This document shows positions 8,792 through 18,600 of a stretch of DNA of 64,000 nt, one piece after another. The stretch's first letter is position 1; each line of letters opens with the position of its first letter. A program made the translations under genes and the position numbers. Below the pieces are notes generated by a model that did not search any database, was not told the origin of the DNA, and saw nothing but the letters and a program-made list of their open reading frames with translations. The stretch covers positions 1,467,451-1,531,450 of the forward strand of contig NZ_CP011487.1 in assembly GCF_001653475.1 (NCBI RefSeq). Reading direction: 5' to 3'. The DNA comes from Helicobacter pylori. GTDB taxonomy: Bacteria; Campylobacterota; Campylobacteria; Campylobacterales; Helicobacteraceae.

Positions 8792-9591
8792 ATTACACTT
8801 TAATCGGCGGGCTCTTCTTTTTATGCTTAGTGTGCATGGTAGGCTTTATTTTATGGCTAGGCCATTTGGGATTAGAAGACGGAAAATATTATGAATATGT
8901 GGTCTATACGGACAAAGACTTGGGAGGCATTGCGACCAACTCGCCTGTTAATTACAAAGGGATTCAAGTGGGTAATGTCATCAAAGTGGGTTTTGCAAAG
9001 GATAAAGTGGGGGTGGTCCGTTTGGATTTGATGATTAAATCCAGCGTTAAGATCCGTAAAGACTCCAAAGTGGCGGTTTCTTCTAGGGGGCTTATGGGGT
9101 TAAAATTTTTAGCCTTAGAGCAAAGCCACAATGAAGAATTTTATGGCAGTAGCGATAAAGGGGAGCGGATTTTGATCTTTAAAGAAGGGCTTATAGATCG
9201 CTTGAGCGTGGATGCTAATGAAGCGATGAAAGAAGTGATGAAAGCGATTAAAAATGTGAATAAGATTTTAGATGATGAAAATGTGGAAAAATTCAAGCAC
9301 ATTCTTGCTTCAGTAGATGATCTCATCGCTAACTTGGATTCAAGAAAGGCGCAATTTGATTCCTTGATTGGCAACGCTAACAATCTTGTTTCTAATGTCA
9401 ATAATGTGGCCTTAAATGTGGATAAACGCATCAAGCAGGGGCAATACGACTTTAAAGCGATGTTCACTCCCTTAATCATGCAAGCACAGTTGAGCTTGAG
9501 AAACATTGATAATTTTGTGGAAAAAGGCTCTGCTTTGATAGATAAATTTGACGCTAACCCCTATAAAACGATTTTTGGAGAAAGGAAATAA
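8776..9591 (+). CDS. mlaD: MCE-domain substrate-binding protein, MlaD type
   Basis: The 271-residue protein has one N-terminal membrane anchor (TLIGGLFFLCLVCMVGFILWL) followed by the MCE domain (GIATNSPVNYKGIQVGNVIKVGF, then VSSRGLMGLKFLALEQ). A long helical tail (about 135-270) carries NANNLVSNVNNVALNVDKRI. MCE proteins form hexameric rings that carry lipids through the periplasm. The start is TTG at 8776, chosen because AGGAGAG at 8764-8770 is correctly spaced before it; the first internal methionine would remove the anchor. Confidence 0.9.
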   Translation: MERHVNYTLIGGLFFLCLVCMVGFILWLGHLGLEDGKYYEYVVYTDKDLGGIATNSPVNYKGIQVGNVIKVGFAKDKVGVVRLDLMIKSSVKIRKDSKVAVSSRGLMGLKFLALEQSHNEEFYGSSDKGERILIFKEGLIDRLSVDANEAMKEVMKAIKNVNKILDDENVEKFKHILASVDDLIANLDSRKAQFDSLIGNANNLVSNVNNVALNVDKRIKQGQYDFKAMFTPLIMQAQLSLRNIDNFVEKGSALIDKFDANPYKTIFGERK

Positions 9592-9593
9592 TC

Positions 9594-10271
9594 ATGAGAG
9601 CTACGGCGATAAAAATCTTTTCACTCTCATCAGCATTAGCGTTGTTGCTTCAGGGTTGCTTGAGCATCAATTTAAAACAAATGCTACCAGAGATCAGAAC
9701 TTATGATTTGAATGCGAGTTCTTTTGAAATAACGCAATGCCCTAAACCTTTGACGGAAGTGAGACTCATTAGTATTTTGAGCGCGGATTTATTCAACACT
9801 AAAGAGATCGTGTTTAAAGCCAAAGACGGGCAGATCACGCATGGGAAGCACCAAAAATGGATAGACTTGCCTCGCAACATGTTAAAAACCATGTTCATGC
9901 AAGAAGCGCAAAAAGCATGCTTAGGCGTGGCTTTGCCTCCTTATGGTGCGGGCGCGCCAACTTATGCGGTTCGTTTTACGATTTTATCGTTTTCTCTTTT
10001 AGAAAAAGAAAATTCTACCTATAGGGCGGAATTTGCGCTAGGCTATGATATTAGCGTGAAAGGCGATTCGCATTCTGGAGTGATCATTAAGCATGAAAAT
10101 ATTTCTAGCCTGGAGAATAAAACGACCAAAACGAGTAAAAATGGCAATCAAGATTTTCAAGAAAGCGCGATACAATCCCTCCAACATGTGAGCGTGCAAG
10201 CGATGCAAGAAGCGATTTCTTTGATTAAAAAAGCGGTTGAAGCGCAAAGCGTAAGCTCGTTAAAAAAATAA
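9594..10271 (+). CDS. ABC-transport auxiliary lipoprotein (PqiC/DUF330-like)
   Basis: The 225-residue protein has a lipobox LLLQGC (cysteine about residue 22) after a basic, hydrophobic signal sequence. RTYDLNASSFEI followed by strands and YAVRFTILSFSLLEKENSTYRAEFALGYDI fits the family of outer-membrane lipoproteins that accompany MCE transporters. Position directly after mlaD (2 bases apart) supports a role as outer-membrane acceptor for the same lipid pathway. The family name is recalled from context and pattern and could be wrong; the lipoprotein nature is clear. Confidence 0.72.
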   Translation: MRATAIKIFSLSSALALLLQGCLSINLKQMLPEIRTYDLNASSFEITQCPKPLTEVRLISILSADLFNTKEIVFKAKDGQITHGKHQKWIDLPRNMLKTMFMQEAQKACLGVALPPYGAGAPTYAVRFTILSFSLLEKENSTYRAEFALGYDISVKGDSHSGVIIKHENISSLENKTTKTSKNGNQDFQESAIQSLQHVSVQAMQEAISLIKKAVEAQSVSSLKK

Positions 10272-10289
10272 AACATAAGGAGGAATTAT

Positions 10290-10877
10290 TTGAATTTACG
10301 ATTGGCTGGAGCAAGCGTTTTAACGGCTTGTGTCTTTTCTGGGTGTTTTTTTTTAAAAATGTTTGATAAAAAACTTTCTAGCAATGATTGGCATATCCAA
10401 AAAGTAGAAATGAACCATCAAGTGTATGACATTGAAACCATGCTCGCTGATAGCGCTTTTAGAGAGCACGAAGAAGAGCAAGATTCCTCTCTCAATACCG
10501 CTTTACCTGAGGATAAAGCAGCGCTTGAAGCCAAAGAGCAGGAACGAAAAGAAAAAAGGAAACACTGGTATGAGCTTTTCAAAAAGAAGCCAAAGCCTAA
10601 AAGCTCTATGGGAGAGTTTGTGTTTGACCAAAAAGAAAATCGTATTTATGGGAAAGGCTATTGCAACCGGTATTTTGCCAGCTATGTATGGCAGGGCGAT
10701 AGGCACATTGGAATTGAAGATAGCGGGATTTCAAGAAAAGTGTGTAAAGATGAGCATTTAATGGCGTTTGAATTGGAATTTATGGAGAATTTTAAGGGTA
10801 ATTTTACGGTAACTAAGGGCAAAGATACGCTCATTTTAGATAACCAAAAAATGAAAATTTATTTAAAAACGCCTTGA
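10290..10877 (+). CDS. Lipoprotein with C-terminal META/HslJ-like domain (HP1462-like)
   Basis: This 195-residue protein has a lipobox VFSGC (cysteine about 19), a charged linker rich in E and K (about 50-110), and a C-terminal region KGYCNRYFASY ... ALELEFM-like helix ... LILDNQKMKIYLK. That matches the META domain pattern (CNRY near the start, terminal strand pair). It is the last gene of the Mla operon, 18 bases after the previous one. The start is TTG at 10290 because AAGGAGG at 10277-10283 lies at the right distance. A META lipoprotein in an Mla operon suggests a periplasmic partner, by inference only. Confidence 0.68.
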   Translation: MNLRLAGASVLTACVFSGCFFLKMFDKKLSSNDWHIQKVEMNHQVYDIETMLADSAFREHEEEQDSSLNTALPEDKAALEAKEQERKEKRKHWYELFKKKPKPKSSMGEFVFDQKENRIYGKGYCNRYFASYVWQGDRHIGIEDSGISRKVCKDEHLMAFELEFMENFKGNFTVTKGKDTLILDNQKMKIYLKTP

Positions 10878-11059
10878 ATGGGTTTTTGATTTCAAAACAA
10901 TCTAAAACCGCTAAATTAGGGATTAAAAAGAAATTTTTAAGCGCTTTTTAAGAGGTTGTCGCTTGCTTTTTGTTGGCTTTTTTATTATTGATCGCAAAAG
11001 ATGCTTTGAGCATTTTTAGATTTAAGCGCCAAAAAGCCCCATAAAAGGACTTTTTAAAA

Positions 11060-12112
11060 TCAAAAAGAGGGTTTTGGGGTTTTGTCTGTTATTACAGGGA
11101 GTTCTGGATAGAGTATTTTAGGTTTTTTACCCTTTAAAGCTTCAAAGAAGATTTCAATTTTTTTCGCTTCTTCATCGCTGATTTCAATGCCTAACTGGAT
11201 AGAGCCCATTTCTTTAATCGCATCCTTGACATCCCAAAATTGCCCGTTATGGAAATAAGGCATCGTTTCGGTGATATTCCTTAAAGTAGGCACTTTCACA
11301 AGCCCGTTTTTATCGCCTTTGAAATCGCCCACATTAGCGAATTTATAAGGTTTGACCACCCCAAAAGGTTGCATCGTTCCCCCAAGATTAATGCCGTTAT
11401 GGCAAGCCACACAGCCTTTAGAAATGAATAAATCCAGCCCTTCTTTTTCGGCTTTACTGAGCGCTTTAGGATTGCCTCTTAAAAAATCATCATAACGGCT
11501 TGGAGTGATAAGCGTGGCTTCAAACATAGCGATACTATCTGCGATCAATTTAAAATCAATTTTGACTTTAGAGCCATAAGCTTTTCTAAAGAGTTTGACA
11601 TAGCCTGGCATGGAATTGATTTTTTCTACCACCACTTTAGGATCAGCCCCCATTTCAAAAGAAGACTGGATGGGTCCTTGCGCTTGTTCGTTTAAATGCG
11701 TAACCCTACCATCCCAAAACTGCACATCGTTAAACACAGAGTTATACACTGTTGGGGAGCTTAAAAGGTGGGGGTTTTTCTTCCATTGAGAACCTATAGC
11801 ACTTGGGACTAAATCTACCCCGCCTAAGCCTAGATTATGGCATGTGTTACAAGACACGAGATAGGAAGTGGAAATCCTAGGGTCAAAATAGAGCATTTTA
11901 CCCAATTCCACTTGAGCGGAGGTCATAATCTCGCTGTTTTTGGTGCCAATACCCACATCTCTGGTTTTTTTAATCTGGTATTCTTTGAGCGCTTTGCCCA
12001 TAGGCATGGGTTCTAATTGGCTTTCCCTCGCTTTTTTGATCAAATCCATATCGCTTAAAGCATGAACGCAAGAAAAAGCCAAGCAAATGCTCAATAAAAT
12101 GGATTTTTTCAC
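11060..12112 (-). CDS. Di-haem cytochrome c peroxidase
   Basis: The 350-residue protein has a signal peptide (SILLSICLAFSCVHA) and two CxxCH haem c motifs, CNTCH (about residue 88) and CVACH (about 233). Flanking landmarks are FDPRISTSYLVSCNTCHNLGLGG, QFWDGRVTHLNEQA and the C-terminal TETMPYFHNGQFWDVKDAI. Such enzymes reduce hydrogen peroxide to water in the periplasm using cytochrome c electrons. It is the HP1461 peroxidase by position. It is monocistronic, convergent with the Mla operon and divergent from dnaE (147 bp to the dnaE start at 12260). Confidence 0.94.
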   Translation of the reverse strand: MKKSILLSICLAFSCVHALSDMDLIKKARESQLEPMPMGKALKEYQIKKTRDVGIGTKNSEIMTSAQVELGKMLYFDPRISTSYLVSCNTCHNLGLGGVDLVPSAIGSQWKKNPHLLSSPTVYNSVFNDVQFWDGRVTHLNEQAQGPIQSSFEMGADPKVVVEKINSMPGYVKLFRKAYGSKVKIDFKLIADSIAMFEATLITPSRYDDFLRGNPKALSKAEKEGLDLFISKGCVACHNGINLGGTMQPFGVVKPYKFANVGDFKGDKNGLVKVPTLRNITETMPYFHNGQFWDVKDAIKEMGSIQLGIEISDEEAKKIEIFFEALKGKKPKILYPELPVITDKTPKPSF

Positions 12113-12259
12113 GATGAACTCCTAAAATAGCATTAAAAATAATAAAAACTTTCTTATTATAACCACCATTTTAAAATAATTTAGCGCTAAGTGAACTGAT
12201 AAAGAGTTTTTTAAAGAGCGGTAGGTATAATGGCATTAAATCCAAATAGGGGTTATACA

Positions 12260-15200
12260 ATGAAAGAGAATAAAGCCTTCACGCATTTGCACTTGCACAC
12301 GGAATATTCGCTTTTAGACGGGGCGAACAAGATTAAAATTCTAGCCAAACGCATTAAAGAATTGGGTATGAAAAGCGTGAGCGTAACCGATCATGGGAAC
12401 ATGTTTGGAGCGATTGATTTTTATACGAGCATGAAAAAAGAAGGCATTAAGCCTATCATCGGCATGGAAGCGTATATCCATAATGATGACAACCTTTCTA
12501 GCAAAGAAACCAAACAACGCTTCCATTTGTGCCTGTTCGCTAAAAACCAAGAGGGCTATGAAAATTTAATGTTCTTAAGCTCTATGGCGTATTTAGAAGG
12601 GTTTTATTATTTCCCGCGCATCAATAAAAAGCTTTTAAGAGAGCATTCTAAAGGCATTATCGCTTCTAGCGCGTGCTTGCAAGGGGAAGTCAATTACCAT
12701 TTGAATACTAATAATGAGAGAAACCGCAAGTATGGGGCTAAAGGCTATGATGAAGCCAAAAAAATCGCTTGTGAATACCAAGAGATTTTTGAAGACGATT
12801 TTTATTTAGAGATCATGCGCCATGGCATTTTAGATCAGCGATTCATTGATGAGCAAGTCATTAAAATGTCTTTAGAGACAGGGTTAAAAATCATTGCCAC
12901 AAACGACACCCACTACACCATGCCTAATGACGCTAAAGCTCAAGAAGTAGCGATGTGCGTAGCGATGGGTAAAACCCTAAACGATAAAGCACGCCTAAAA
13001 CACTCCGTGCATGAGTTTTACATTAAATCCCCTGAAGAAATGGCGAAGCTGTTTGCAGATATTCCAGAAGCTTTAGAAAACACCCAAGAAATCGCTGATA
13101 AATGCGTTTTAGAGATTGATTTAAAAGACGATAAAAAGAACCCTCCAACCCCTCCAAGCTTCAAATTCACTAAAGCTTACGCTCAAGAAGAGGGGCTGAA
13201 TTTTGAAGATGACGCTTCTTATTTCGCCTATAAGGCTAGAGAGGGCTTGAAAGAGCGCTTAGTTTTAGTGCCAAAAGAAAAGCATGATCAATACAAAGAA
13301 CGCTTGGAAAAAGAAATTGAAGTCATTACGAACATGAAATTCCCAGGGTATATGCTGATTGTGTGGGATTTTATCCGTTACGCTAAAGAAATGGGCATTC
13401 CTGTAGGGCCTGGTAGGGGGAGTGCGGCCGGGAGTTTGGTGGCTTTTGCCTTAAAAATCACGGATATTGACCCTTTGAAATACGATTTGCTCTTTGAAAG
13501 GTTTTTAAACCCTGAAAGAGTCAGCATGCCTGATATTGATACGGATTTTTGCCAGCGCCGGCGTAAGGAAATCATAGAATACATGATTGAAAAATACGGC
13601 AAATACAATGTGGCTCAAGTCATCACCTTTAATAAGATGTTGGCTAAAGGCGTGATCAGAGATGTTGCAAGGGTTTTGGACATGCCTTATAAAGAAGCGG
13701 ATGATTTCGCCAAACTCATACCCAACCGCTTAGGCATCACGCTTAAGGGCTATGAAAAAAATGGCGAGTTTATAGAGGGGGCGTGGGAATTAGAGCCTAA
13801 GATCAAGGAATTAGTAGAAAGCAATGAAACGGCCAGACAAGTGTGGGAGTATTCGCTCAATTTAGAGAATTTGAATCGTAACGCGGGCGTGCATGCCGCA
13901 GCCTTAGTGGTGGATAGCCAAAAAGAGTTGTGGCATAAAACCCCTTTGTTTGCCTCTGAAAAAACCGGCGGTATCGTTACGCAATATTCCATGAAGTATT
14001 TAGAGCCGGTGGATTTGATTAAGTTTGACTTTTTGGGGCTTAAAACCTTGACCGTGATTGATGATGCGCTTAAAATCATTAAAACGCAACACAAAATTAG
14101 CGTGGATTTTTTATCGTTGGATATGGACGATCCGAAAGTGTATAAAACGATCCAAAGCGGGGATACGGTGGGGATATTCCAGATTGAATCCGGGATGTTT
14201 CAAGGGCTTAACAAACGCTTAAGGCCTTCAAGCTTTGAAGACATTATCGCCATTATCGCGCTAGGCAGACCAGGGCCTATGGAATCAGGCATGGTAGATG
14301 ATTTTGTGAATAGAAAGCATGGAATTGAGCCTATCGCTTATGCGTTTAAAGAATTAGAGTCGATTTTAAAGCCCACTTACGGCACGATCGTCTATCAAGA
14401 GCAAGTGATGCAAATCGTGCAAACTATCGGCGGTTTTAGTTTGGGTGAAGCGGATTTGATCCGCCGCGCTATGGGGAAAAAAGACGCTCAAATCATGGCG
14501 GACAATAAGGATAAGTTTGTAGAAGGCGCTAAGAATTTAGGGCATGATGACCAAAAAGCGGCTAATTTGTGGGATTTGATCGTTAAATTTGCCGGCTATG
14601 GTTTCAACAAATCGCATTCAGCCGCCTATGCGATGATCACTTTCCAAACGGCGTATTTAAAGACTTATTACAAGCATGAGTTCATGGCAGCGATGCTCAC
14701 TAGTGAATCCAATAAGATTGAATCCGTGGCGCGCTATATTGATGAGGTCAGGGCTTTAGAAATTGAAGTGATGCCCCCACACATCAATTCTTCTATGCAA
14801 GATTTCAGCGTGGCGGAGTTTAAAAATCAAAAGGGCGAGCTAGAAAAGAAAATCGTGTTTGGTTTAGGAGCGATTAAAGGGGTTGGGGGTGAGCCGATTA
14901 AAAACATCATTGAAGAAAGGACTAAAGGGGATTATAAGAGTTTGGAAGATTTTATTTCACGGGTGGATTTTTCTAAACTCACTAAAAAATCTTTAGAGCC
15001 ATTAGTGAAATCAGGGAGCTTGGATAACTTAGGCTACACCCGAAAAACCATGCTCGCTAACTTGGATTTGATCTGTGATGCTGGGCGCGCTAAAGACAAG
15101 GCTAATGAAATGATGCAAGGGGGTAACTCCCTTTTTGGGGCAATGGATGGCGGGACAAAAGAGCAGGTTATTTTAGACATGATTGATTTGGGCGAACATG

Positions 15201-15895
15201 ACGCTAAAACGCTTTTAGAATGCGAATACGAGACTTTAGGCATCCATGTTTCAGGCAATCCCTTAGACGAATTTAAAGAAGAAATTAAGGGCTTTAAAAA
15301 TTTAGTCAAAAGCATTGATATTGAAGAGTTAGAAATCGGCTCGCAAGCTTATTTGCTGGGTAAAATCATGGAAGTTAAAAAGAAAATTGGCAAACGAAGC
15401 GGTAAGCCTTATGGCACAGCGGACATTTTGGATGGATACGGCAAGTTTGAGCTCATGCTGTTTGAAAAGCAATTGAATGCTTTAGAAGAGTTGGATATTA
15501 ATAAGCCTCTAGTGTTTAAATGCAAGATTGAAGAGCAAGAAGAAGTGGCGCGATTAAGGCTTTTTGAAATCTTGGATTTAGAGAGCGCTAGAGAGGTTAA
15601 AATCCCTAAAGCCCGTTATAAAGACCCTGAAAAGCAAAAAGAAGAGGTGCGCGAAATCCCCCCCATTGAAATACTCGCTTCCAGCTCTTGCTCTTTAGCG
15701 ATCGTGTTAGAAAACGATGTGAAAAAAGAGTTTTTAAGACAAATCAAAGAGAGCGCTTTAAAACACCAGGGCAAACGCCCCTTGTATTTGATCATCAAAG
15801 ATAAGGGCAAGCAATTCAAAATCCAAAGCGATTTAATGGTCAATGAAAAGATTAAGGACGATTTTAAAGGGTTAAAGTGGAGGGACTTAGCTTGA
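12260..15895 (+). CDS. dnaE: DNA polymerase III alpha subunit
   Basis: This is the replicative polymerase, 1211 residues from the ATG at 12260. I prefer that start over the upstream one at 12230 because ATAGGGG at about 12246-12252 is well placed and the protein then begins at the PHP domain (FTHLHLHTEYSLLDG, SVTDHGNMFGA). The Pol III palm has GPGRGSAAGSLVAFAL and the catalytic PDIDTDFCQRRR; KKSLEPLVKSGSLDNLG and GIHVSGNPLDEF mark the later helix-hairpin-helix region and OB-fold entry. The stop overlaps the next gene, so the two are probably co-transcribed. Confidence 0.97.
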   Translation: MKENKAFTHLHLHTEYSLLDGANKIKILAKRIKELGMKSVSVTDHGNMFGAIDFYTSMKKEGIKPIIGMEAYIHNDDNLSSKETKQRFHLCLFAKNQEGYENLMFLSSMAYLEGFYYFPRINKKLLREHSKGIIASSACLQGEVNYHLNTNNERNRKYGAKGYDEAKKIACEYQEIFEDDFYLEIMRHGILDQRFIDEQVIKMSLETGLKIIATNDTHYTMPNDAKAQEVAMCVAMGKTLNDKARLKHSVHEFYIKSPEEMAKLFADIPEALENTQEIADKCVLEIDLKDDKKNPPTPPSFKFTKAYAQEEGLNFEDDASYFAYKAREGLKERLVLVPKEKHDQYKERLEKEIEVITNMKFPGYMLIVWDFIRYAKEMGIPVGPGRGSAAGSLVAFALKITDIDPLKYDLLFERFLNPERVSMPDIDTDFCQRRRKEIIEYMIEKYGKYNVAQVITFNKMLAKGVIRDVARVLDMPYKEADDFAKLIPNRLGITLKGYEKNGEFIEGAWELEPKIKELVESNETARQVWEYSLNLENLNRNAGVHAAALVVDSQKELWHKTPLFASEKTGGIVTQYSMKYLEPVDLIKFDFLGLKTLTVIDDALKIIKTQHKISVDFLSLDMDDPKVYKTIQSGDTVGIFQIESGMFQGLNKRLRPSSFEDIIAIIALGRPGPMESGMVDDFVNRKHGIEPIAYAFKELESILKPTYGTIVYQEQVMQIVQTIGGFSLGEADLIRRAMGKKDAQIMADNKDKFVEGAKNLGHDDQKAANLWDLIVKFAGYGFNKSHSAAYAMITFQTAYLKTYYKHEFMAAMLTSESNKIESVARYIDEVRALEIEVMPPHINSSMQDFSVAEFKNQKGELEKKIVFGLGAIKGVGGEPIKNIIEERTKGDYKSLEDFISRVDFSKLTKKSLEPLVKSGSLDNLGYTRKTMLANLDLICDAGRAKDKANEMMQGGNSLFGAMDGGTKEQVILDMIDLGEHDAKTLLECEYETLGIHVSGNPLDEFKEEIKGFKNLVKSIDIEELEIGSQAYLLGKIMEVKKKIGKRSGKPYGTADILDGYGKFELMLFEKQLNALEELDINKPLVFKCKIEEQEEVARLRLFEILDLESAREVKIPKARYKDPEKQKEEVREIPPIEILASSSCSLAIVLENDVKKEFLRQIKESALKHQGKRPLYLIIKDKGKQFKIQSDLMVNEKIKDDFKGLKWRDLA

Positions 15896-16665
15896 GGATC
15901 AACCAATTTTTAGCCCATTATACTAAGCACTCAAGAAGAGAAGCTGAAAAATTGGTTTTAGAAGGGCGGATTAAAATCAATCATGAGCATGCCAAACTCG
16001 CTAGCGTGGTTAAAGAAAACGACAAGGTGTTTTTAGACAAACGACTCATCAAGCCCTTAAAAAACAAAAGATTCAGCGTGCTGGTTTATCACAAGCCAAA
16101 GGGCGAATTAGTGAGTAAAAACGATCCCTTAAAACGGCGCGTGATTTATGAAAGCTTGGAGAAAAAATACGCCCATTTTGCACCTGTGGGGCGTTTGGAT
16201 TTTGCGAGTGAAGGGGTGCTATTATTGAGCGATAGTAAGGCGGTGGTGAGCGCTTTAATGCATGCGAATTTAGAAAAAGAGTATCTTGTTAAAATTCAAG
16301 GCTTTGTTACAAGAGAGATGGAAAATGCGATGCAAGAGGGCTTGAAATTAGAAAACGCTACTAAGGGAGCGCACCAAAAAACTCCCATTAAAAGCATGGA
16401 ATTTGCCCCCTTTATTGGTTATGAAATCATCAAAAACCATGCCAAATATTCTAAACTTAGAGTCGTTATCAATGAGGGGAAAAACAGAGAATTGAGGCGC
16501 TTTTTTGCGTTTTTTAACGCTGGAGTGTTGGATTTGAGGCGCGTTCGTTATGGTTTTGTGAATTTGAATGCCTTGCCGGTAGGGAAAATGCGTTTTCTAA
16601 ACCGCCAAGAATATAGCGAATTGCATGCGTTTATGGCTAATGCGGCTAAGGTTAAAGGGGATTAG
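15892..16665 (+). CDS. rluB: RluB/RsuA-family ribosomal RNA pseudouridine synthase
   Basis: The protein has an N-terminal S4 RNA-binding domain (RINQFLAHYTKHSRREAEKLVLEGRIKIN) and the catalytic pseudouridine synthase domain with VGRLDFASEGVLLLSD, where the aspartate is the nucleophile, and VINEGKNRELRRFF near the end. The start is placed at TTG 15892, overlapping the dnaE stop, because GGAGGG at 15878-15883 lies about 9 bases upstream; this gives 257 residues. The family modifies large- or small-subunit rRNA. Which site is modified cannot be told from the sequence. Confidence 0.88.
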   Translation: MRINQFLAHYTKHSRREAEKLVLEGRIKINHEHAKLASVVKENDKVFLDKRLIKPLKNKRFSVLVYHKPKGELVSKNDPLKRRVIYESLEKKYAHFAPVGRLDFASEGVLLLSDSKAVVSALMHANLEKEYLVKIQGFVTREMENAMQEGLKLENATKGAHQKTPIKSMEFAPFIGYEIIKNHAKYSKLRVVINEGKNRELRRFFAFFNAGVLDLRRVRYGFVNLNALPVGKMRFLNRQEYSELHAFMANAAKVKGD

Positions 16666-16719
16666 CTTACGAGTTATGCTATACTTTGGAGTTGGGGGAA
16701 ATAAAAAATAAGGATTATC

Positions 16720-17034
16720 ATGTCAGAAATTATTAACGGGAAGAATTACGCAGAGAAAATCGCTCATCAAGCGGTAGTGGTTAATGTTGGGGCGAATTGG
16801 TGTCCGGATTGCAGAAAGATTGAGCCGATTATGGAAAATTTAGCCAAAACTTACAAAGGCAAGGTGGAATTTTTTAAGGTTTCTTTTGATGAGAGCCAGG
16901 ATTTAAAAGAGAGCTTAGGCATCCGCAAAATCCCTACTTTGATTTTTTACAAAAACGGGAGAGAAGTGGGTGAAAGGCTTGTAGAGCCCGGATCTTCAAA
17001 GCCGATTGAAGACGCTCTAAAAGCGTTACTATAA
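16720..17034 (+). CDS. Thioredoxin-like protein with CPDC active site
   Basis: The 104-residue thioredoxin fold has an active site WCPDC (residues 27-31) instead of the usual WCGPC, and the cis-proline segment IRKIPTLIFYKNG. The length is that of a classical thioredoxin without signal peptide, so it is cytoplasmic. The CPDC site is also seen in other epsilonproteobacterial second thioredoxins (HP1458, sometimes called trxC). It probably reduces a narrower set of disulfides than thioredoxin 1. It follows the pseudouridine synthase by 54 bp and ends an operon, with a hairpin about 50 bp downstream. Confidence 0.9.
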   Translation: MSEIINGKNYAEKIAHQAVVVNVGANWCPDCRKIEPIMENLAKTYKGKVEFFKVSFDESQDLKESLGIRKIPTLIFYKNGREVGERLVEPGSSKPIEDALKALL

Positions 17035-17084
17035 AGGGCGTTGAAGAGTCTTGTTATTAAAATAAGAACCCATAGAAATCTTTT

Positions 17085-17110
17085 TAGCCCCCTTTTTTAT
17101 AAAGGGGCTA
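17085..17110 (+). terminator. Hairpin downstream of the thioredoxin gene
   Basis: TAGCCCC and GGGGCTA are perfect 7-bp arms around a 12-base T/A loop. No uninterrupted U tract follows, so it may be an imperfect terminator or an RNA-stabilising hairpin. From here to 17409 there is no gene. Confidence 0.5.
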
Positions 17111-17340
17111 GCTTCAAATAGCTTTTATATTGTTTCTTTATCCTAAAAAATCATTTTTATCGTTTTTAAATAAGCATGAAATAAGCATGTTTGTTAAAAA
17201 AGTTTCTTCAATTAAGCTAAAAATGAGCGAATTTGTGGTATTAATGCTTGCAGTGTGAAATTTGTAGGGCTAGAACTTGTAAAATGTGAAAAAAAAGACA
17301 CATAAAATGCTAAAATCTGCAAAAATACTGATAATGTGTT

Positions 17341-17346
17341 TATATT
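17341..17346 (+). promoter_or_regulatory. Possible -10 element (TATATT) of the lpp20 operon
   Basis: TGTGTTTATATTAG places a TATAAT-like box about 60 bases before the first gene of the lpp20 operon, at the end of a 300-bp AT-rich non-coding stretch (17111-17409) that shows periodic A/T runs typical of sigma-80 promoters in this species. No mapped transcript start is available. Confidence 0.4.
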
Positions 17347-17409
17347 AGAAGTTTAAAATTAGGAACGGAAGTATCTGTTTTAAATTTTGAATAGGGAGTT
17401 TCTATCACT

Positions 17410-18042
17410 ATGGTATTGAAAATAAAATTAAAAATTATAAGCTCGGTGATTTTGAGTGCTTTATTGTGGGTGGGTTGTTCAAGCGAAATGGCAACTTATC
17501 AAAATGTGAATGATGCCACTAAAAATACGACTGCAAGCATTAATAGCACGGATTTATTGCTAACCGCTAACGCAATGTTAGATTCCATGTTTAGCGACCC
17601 TAATTTTGAGCAACTCAAGGGCAAGCATTTGATTGAAGTATCAGATGTGATTAACGACACCACGCAACCCAATTTGGATATGAATCTTCTCACGACTGAA
17701 ATCGCGAGGCAGTTGCGGTTGCGATCTAATGGGAGGTTTAATATCACAAGGGCGAGTGGAGGGAGTGGCATTGCAGCCGATAGCAGAATGGTGAAACAGC
17801 GCGAAAAAGAACGAGAGAGCGAAGAGTATAATCAAGACACCACTGTAGAAAAAGGCACTTTAAAAGCCGCTGATTTATCTTTAAGTGGTAAAGTATCTAG
17901 TATCGCAGCCTCTATTAGTAGTTCTAGGCAACGCTTGGACTATGACTTCACCCTAAGCCTTACTAATAGGAAAACGGGTGAAGAGGTATGGAGCGATGTT
18001 AAGCCTATTGTGAAAAATGCTAGCAATAAGCGTATGTTTTAA
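17410..18042 (+). CDS. LpoB-like lipoprotein (HP1457-like), first gene of the lpp20 operon
   Basis: The 210-residue protein has a lipobox LLWVGC (cysteine about residue 23). The body (TANAMLDSMFSDPNF, IEVSDVINDTTQPNLDMNLLTTEIARQL, ADLSLSGKVSSIA, DYDFTLSLTNRKTGEEVWSD) matches the fold of penicillin-binding-protein activator LpoB and related outer-membrane lipoproteins. It heads a four-gene operon of exported proteins with lpp20. LpoB function in peptidoglycan synthesis is only a family inference; H. pylori data that I recall concern its presence in vesicles and immunogenicity. Confidence 0.72.
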   Translation: MVLKIKLKIISSVILSALLWVGCSSEMATYQNVNDATKNTTASINSTDLLLTANAMLDSMFSDPNFEQLKGKHLIEVSDVINDTTQPNLDMNLLTTEIARQLRLRSNGRFNITRASGGSGIAADSRMVKQREKERESEEYNQDTTVEKGTLKAADLSLSGKVSSIAASISSSRQRLDYDFTLSLTNRKTGEEVWSDVKPIVKNASNKRMF

Positions 18043-18065
18043 ATTTATATTTGAAAGGATGAGCG

Positions 18066-18593
18066 ATGAAAAATCAAGTTAAAAAGATTTTAGGGATGAG
18101 TGTGGTAGCAGCGATGGTGATCGTAGGTTGTAGCCATGCCCCAAAATCAGGTATCAGTAAAAGCAATAAGGCATACAAAGAAGCGACTAAAGGTGCTCCT
18201 GATTGGGTTGTAGGGGATTTAGAAAAAGTGGCGAAGTATGAAAAATATTCAGGAGTCTTTTTAGGAAGGGCTGAAGATTTGATCACTAATAATGATGTGG
18301 ATTATTCTACTAACCAGGCTACAGCGAAAGCTAGGGCTAATTTAGCGGCGAATTTAAAATCCACTTTACAAAAAGATTTGGAAAATGAAAAAACTAGAAC
18401 TGTGGATGCTTCTGGTAAAAGATCAATAAGCGGCACTGATACTGAAAAAATTTCTCAATTAGTGGATAAGGAATTGATCGCTTCTAAAATGCTTGCCCGC
18501 TATGTCGGTAAAGATAGGGTTTTTGTTTTAGTTGGCTTGGATAAGCAAATTGTGGATAAAGTGCGCGAAGAGTTAGGCATGGTTAAAAAGTAG
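18066..18593 (+). CDS. lpp20: Lipoprotein Lpp20
   Basis: The 175-residue lipoprotein has lipobox VIVGC (cysteine about residue 21) and the remembered Lpp20 sequence [43 protein letters not shown] and [22 protein letters not shown] form the conserved two-layer fold of this family. It is a surface-exposed, vesicle-associated antigen of H. pylori. It is second in the operon, 23 bp after the LpoB-like gene, with AAAGGATGAG as ribosome-binding site. The next two genes carry recognisable cousins of its central region. Confidence 0.95.
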
Positions 18594-18600
18594 GATTTTA

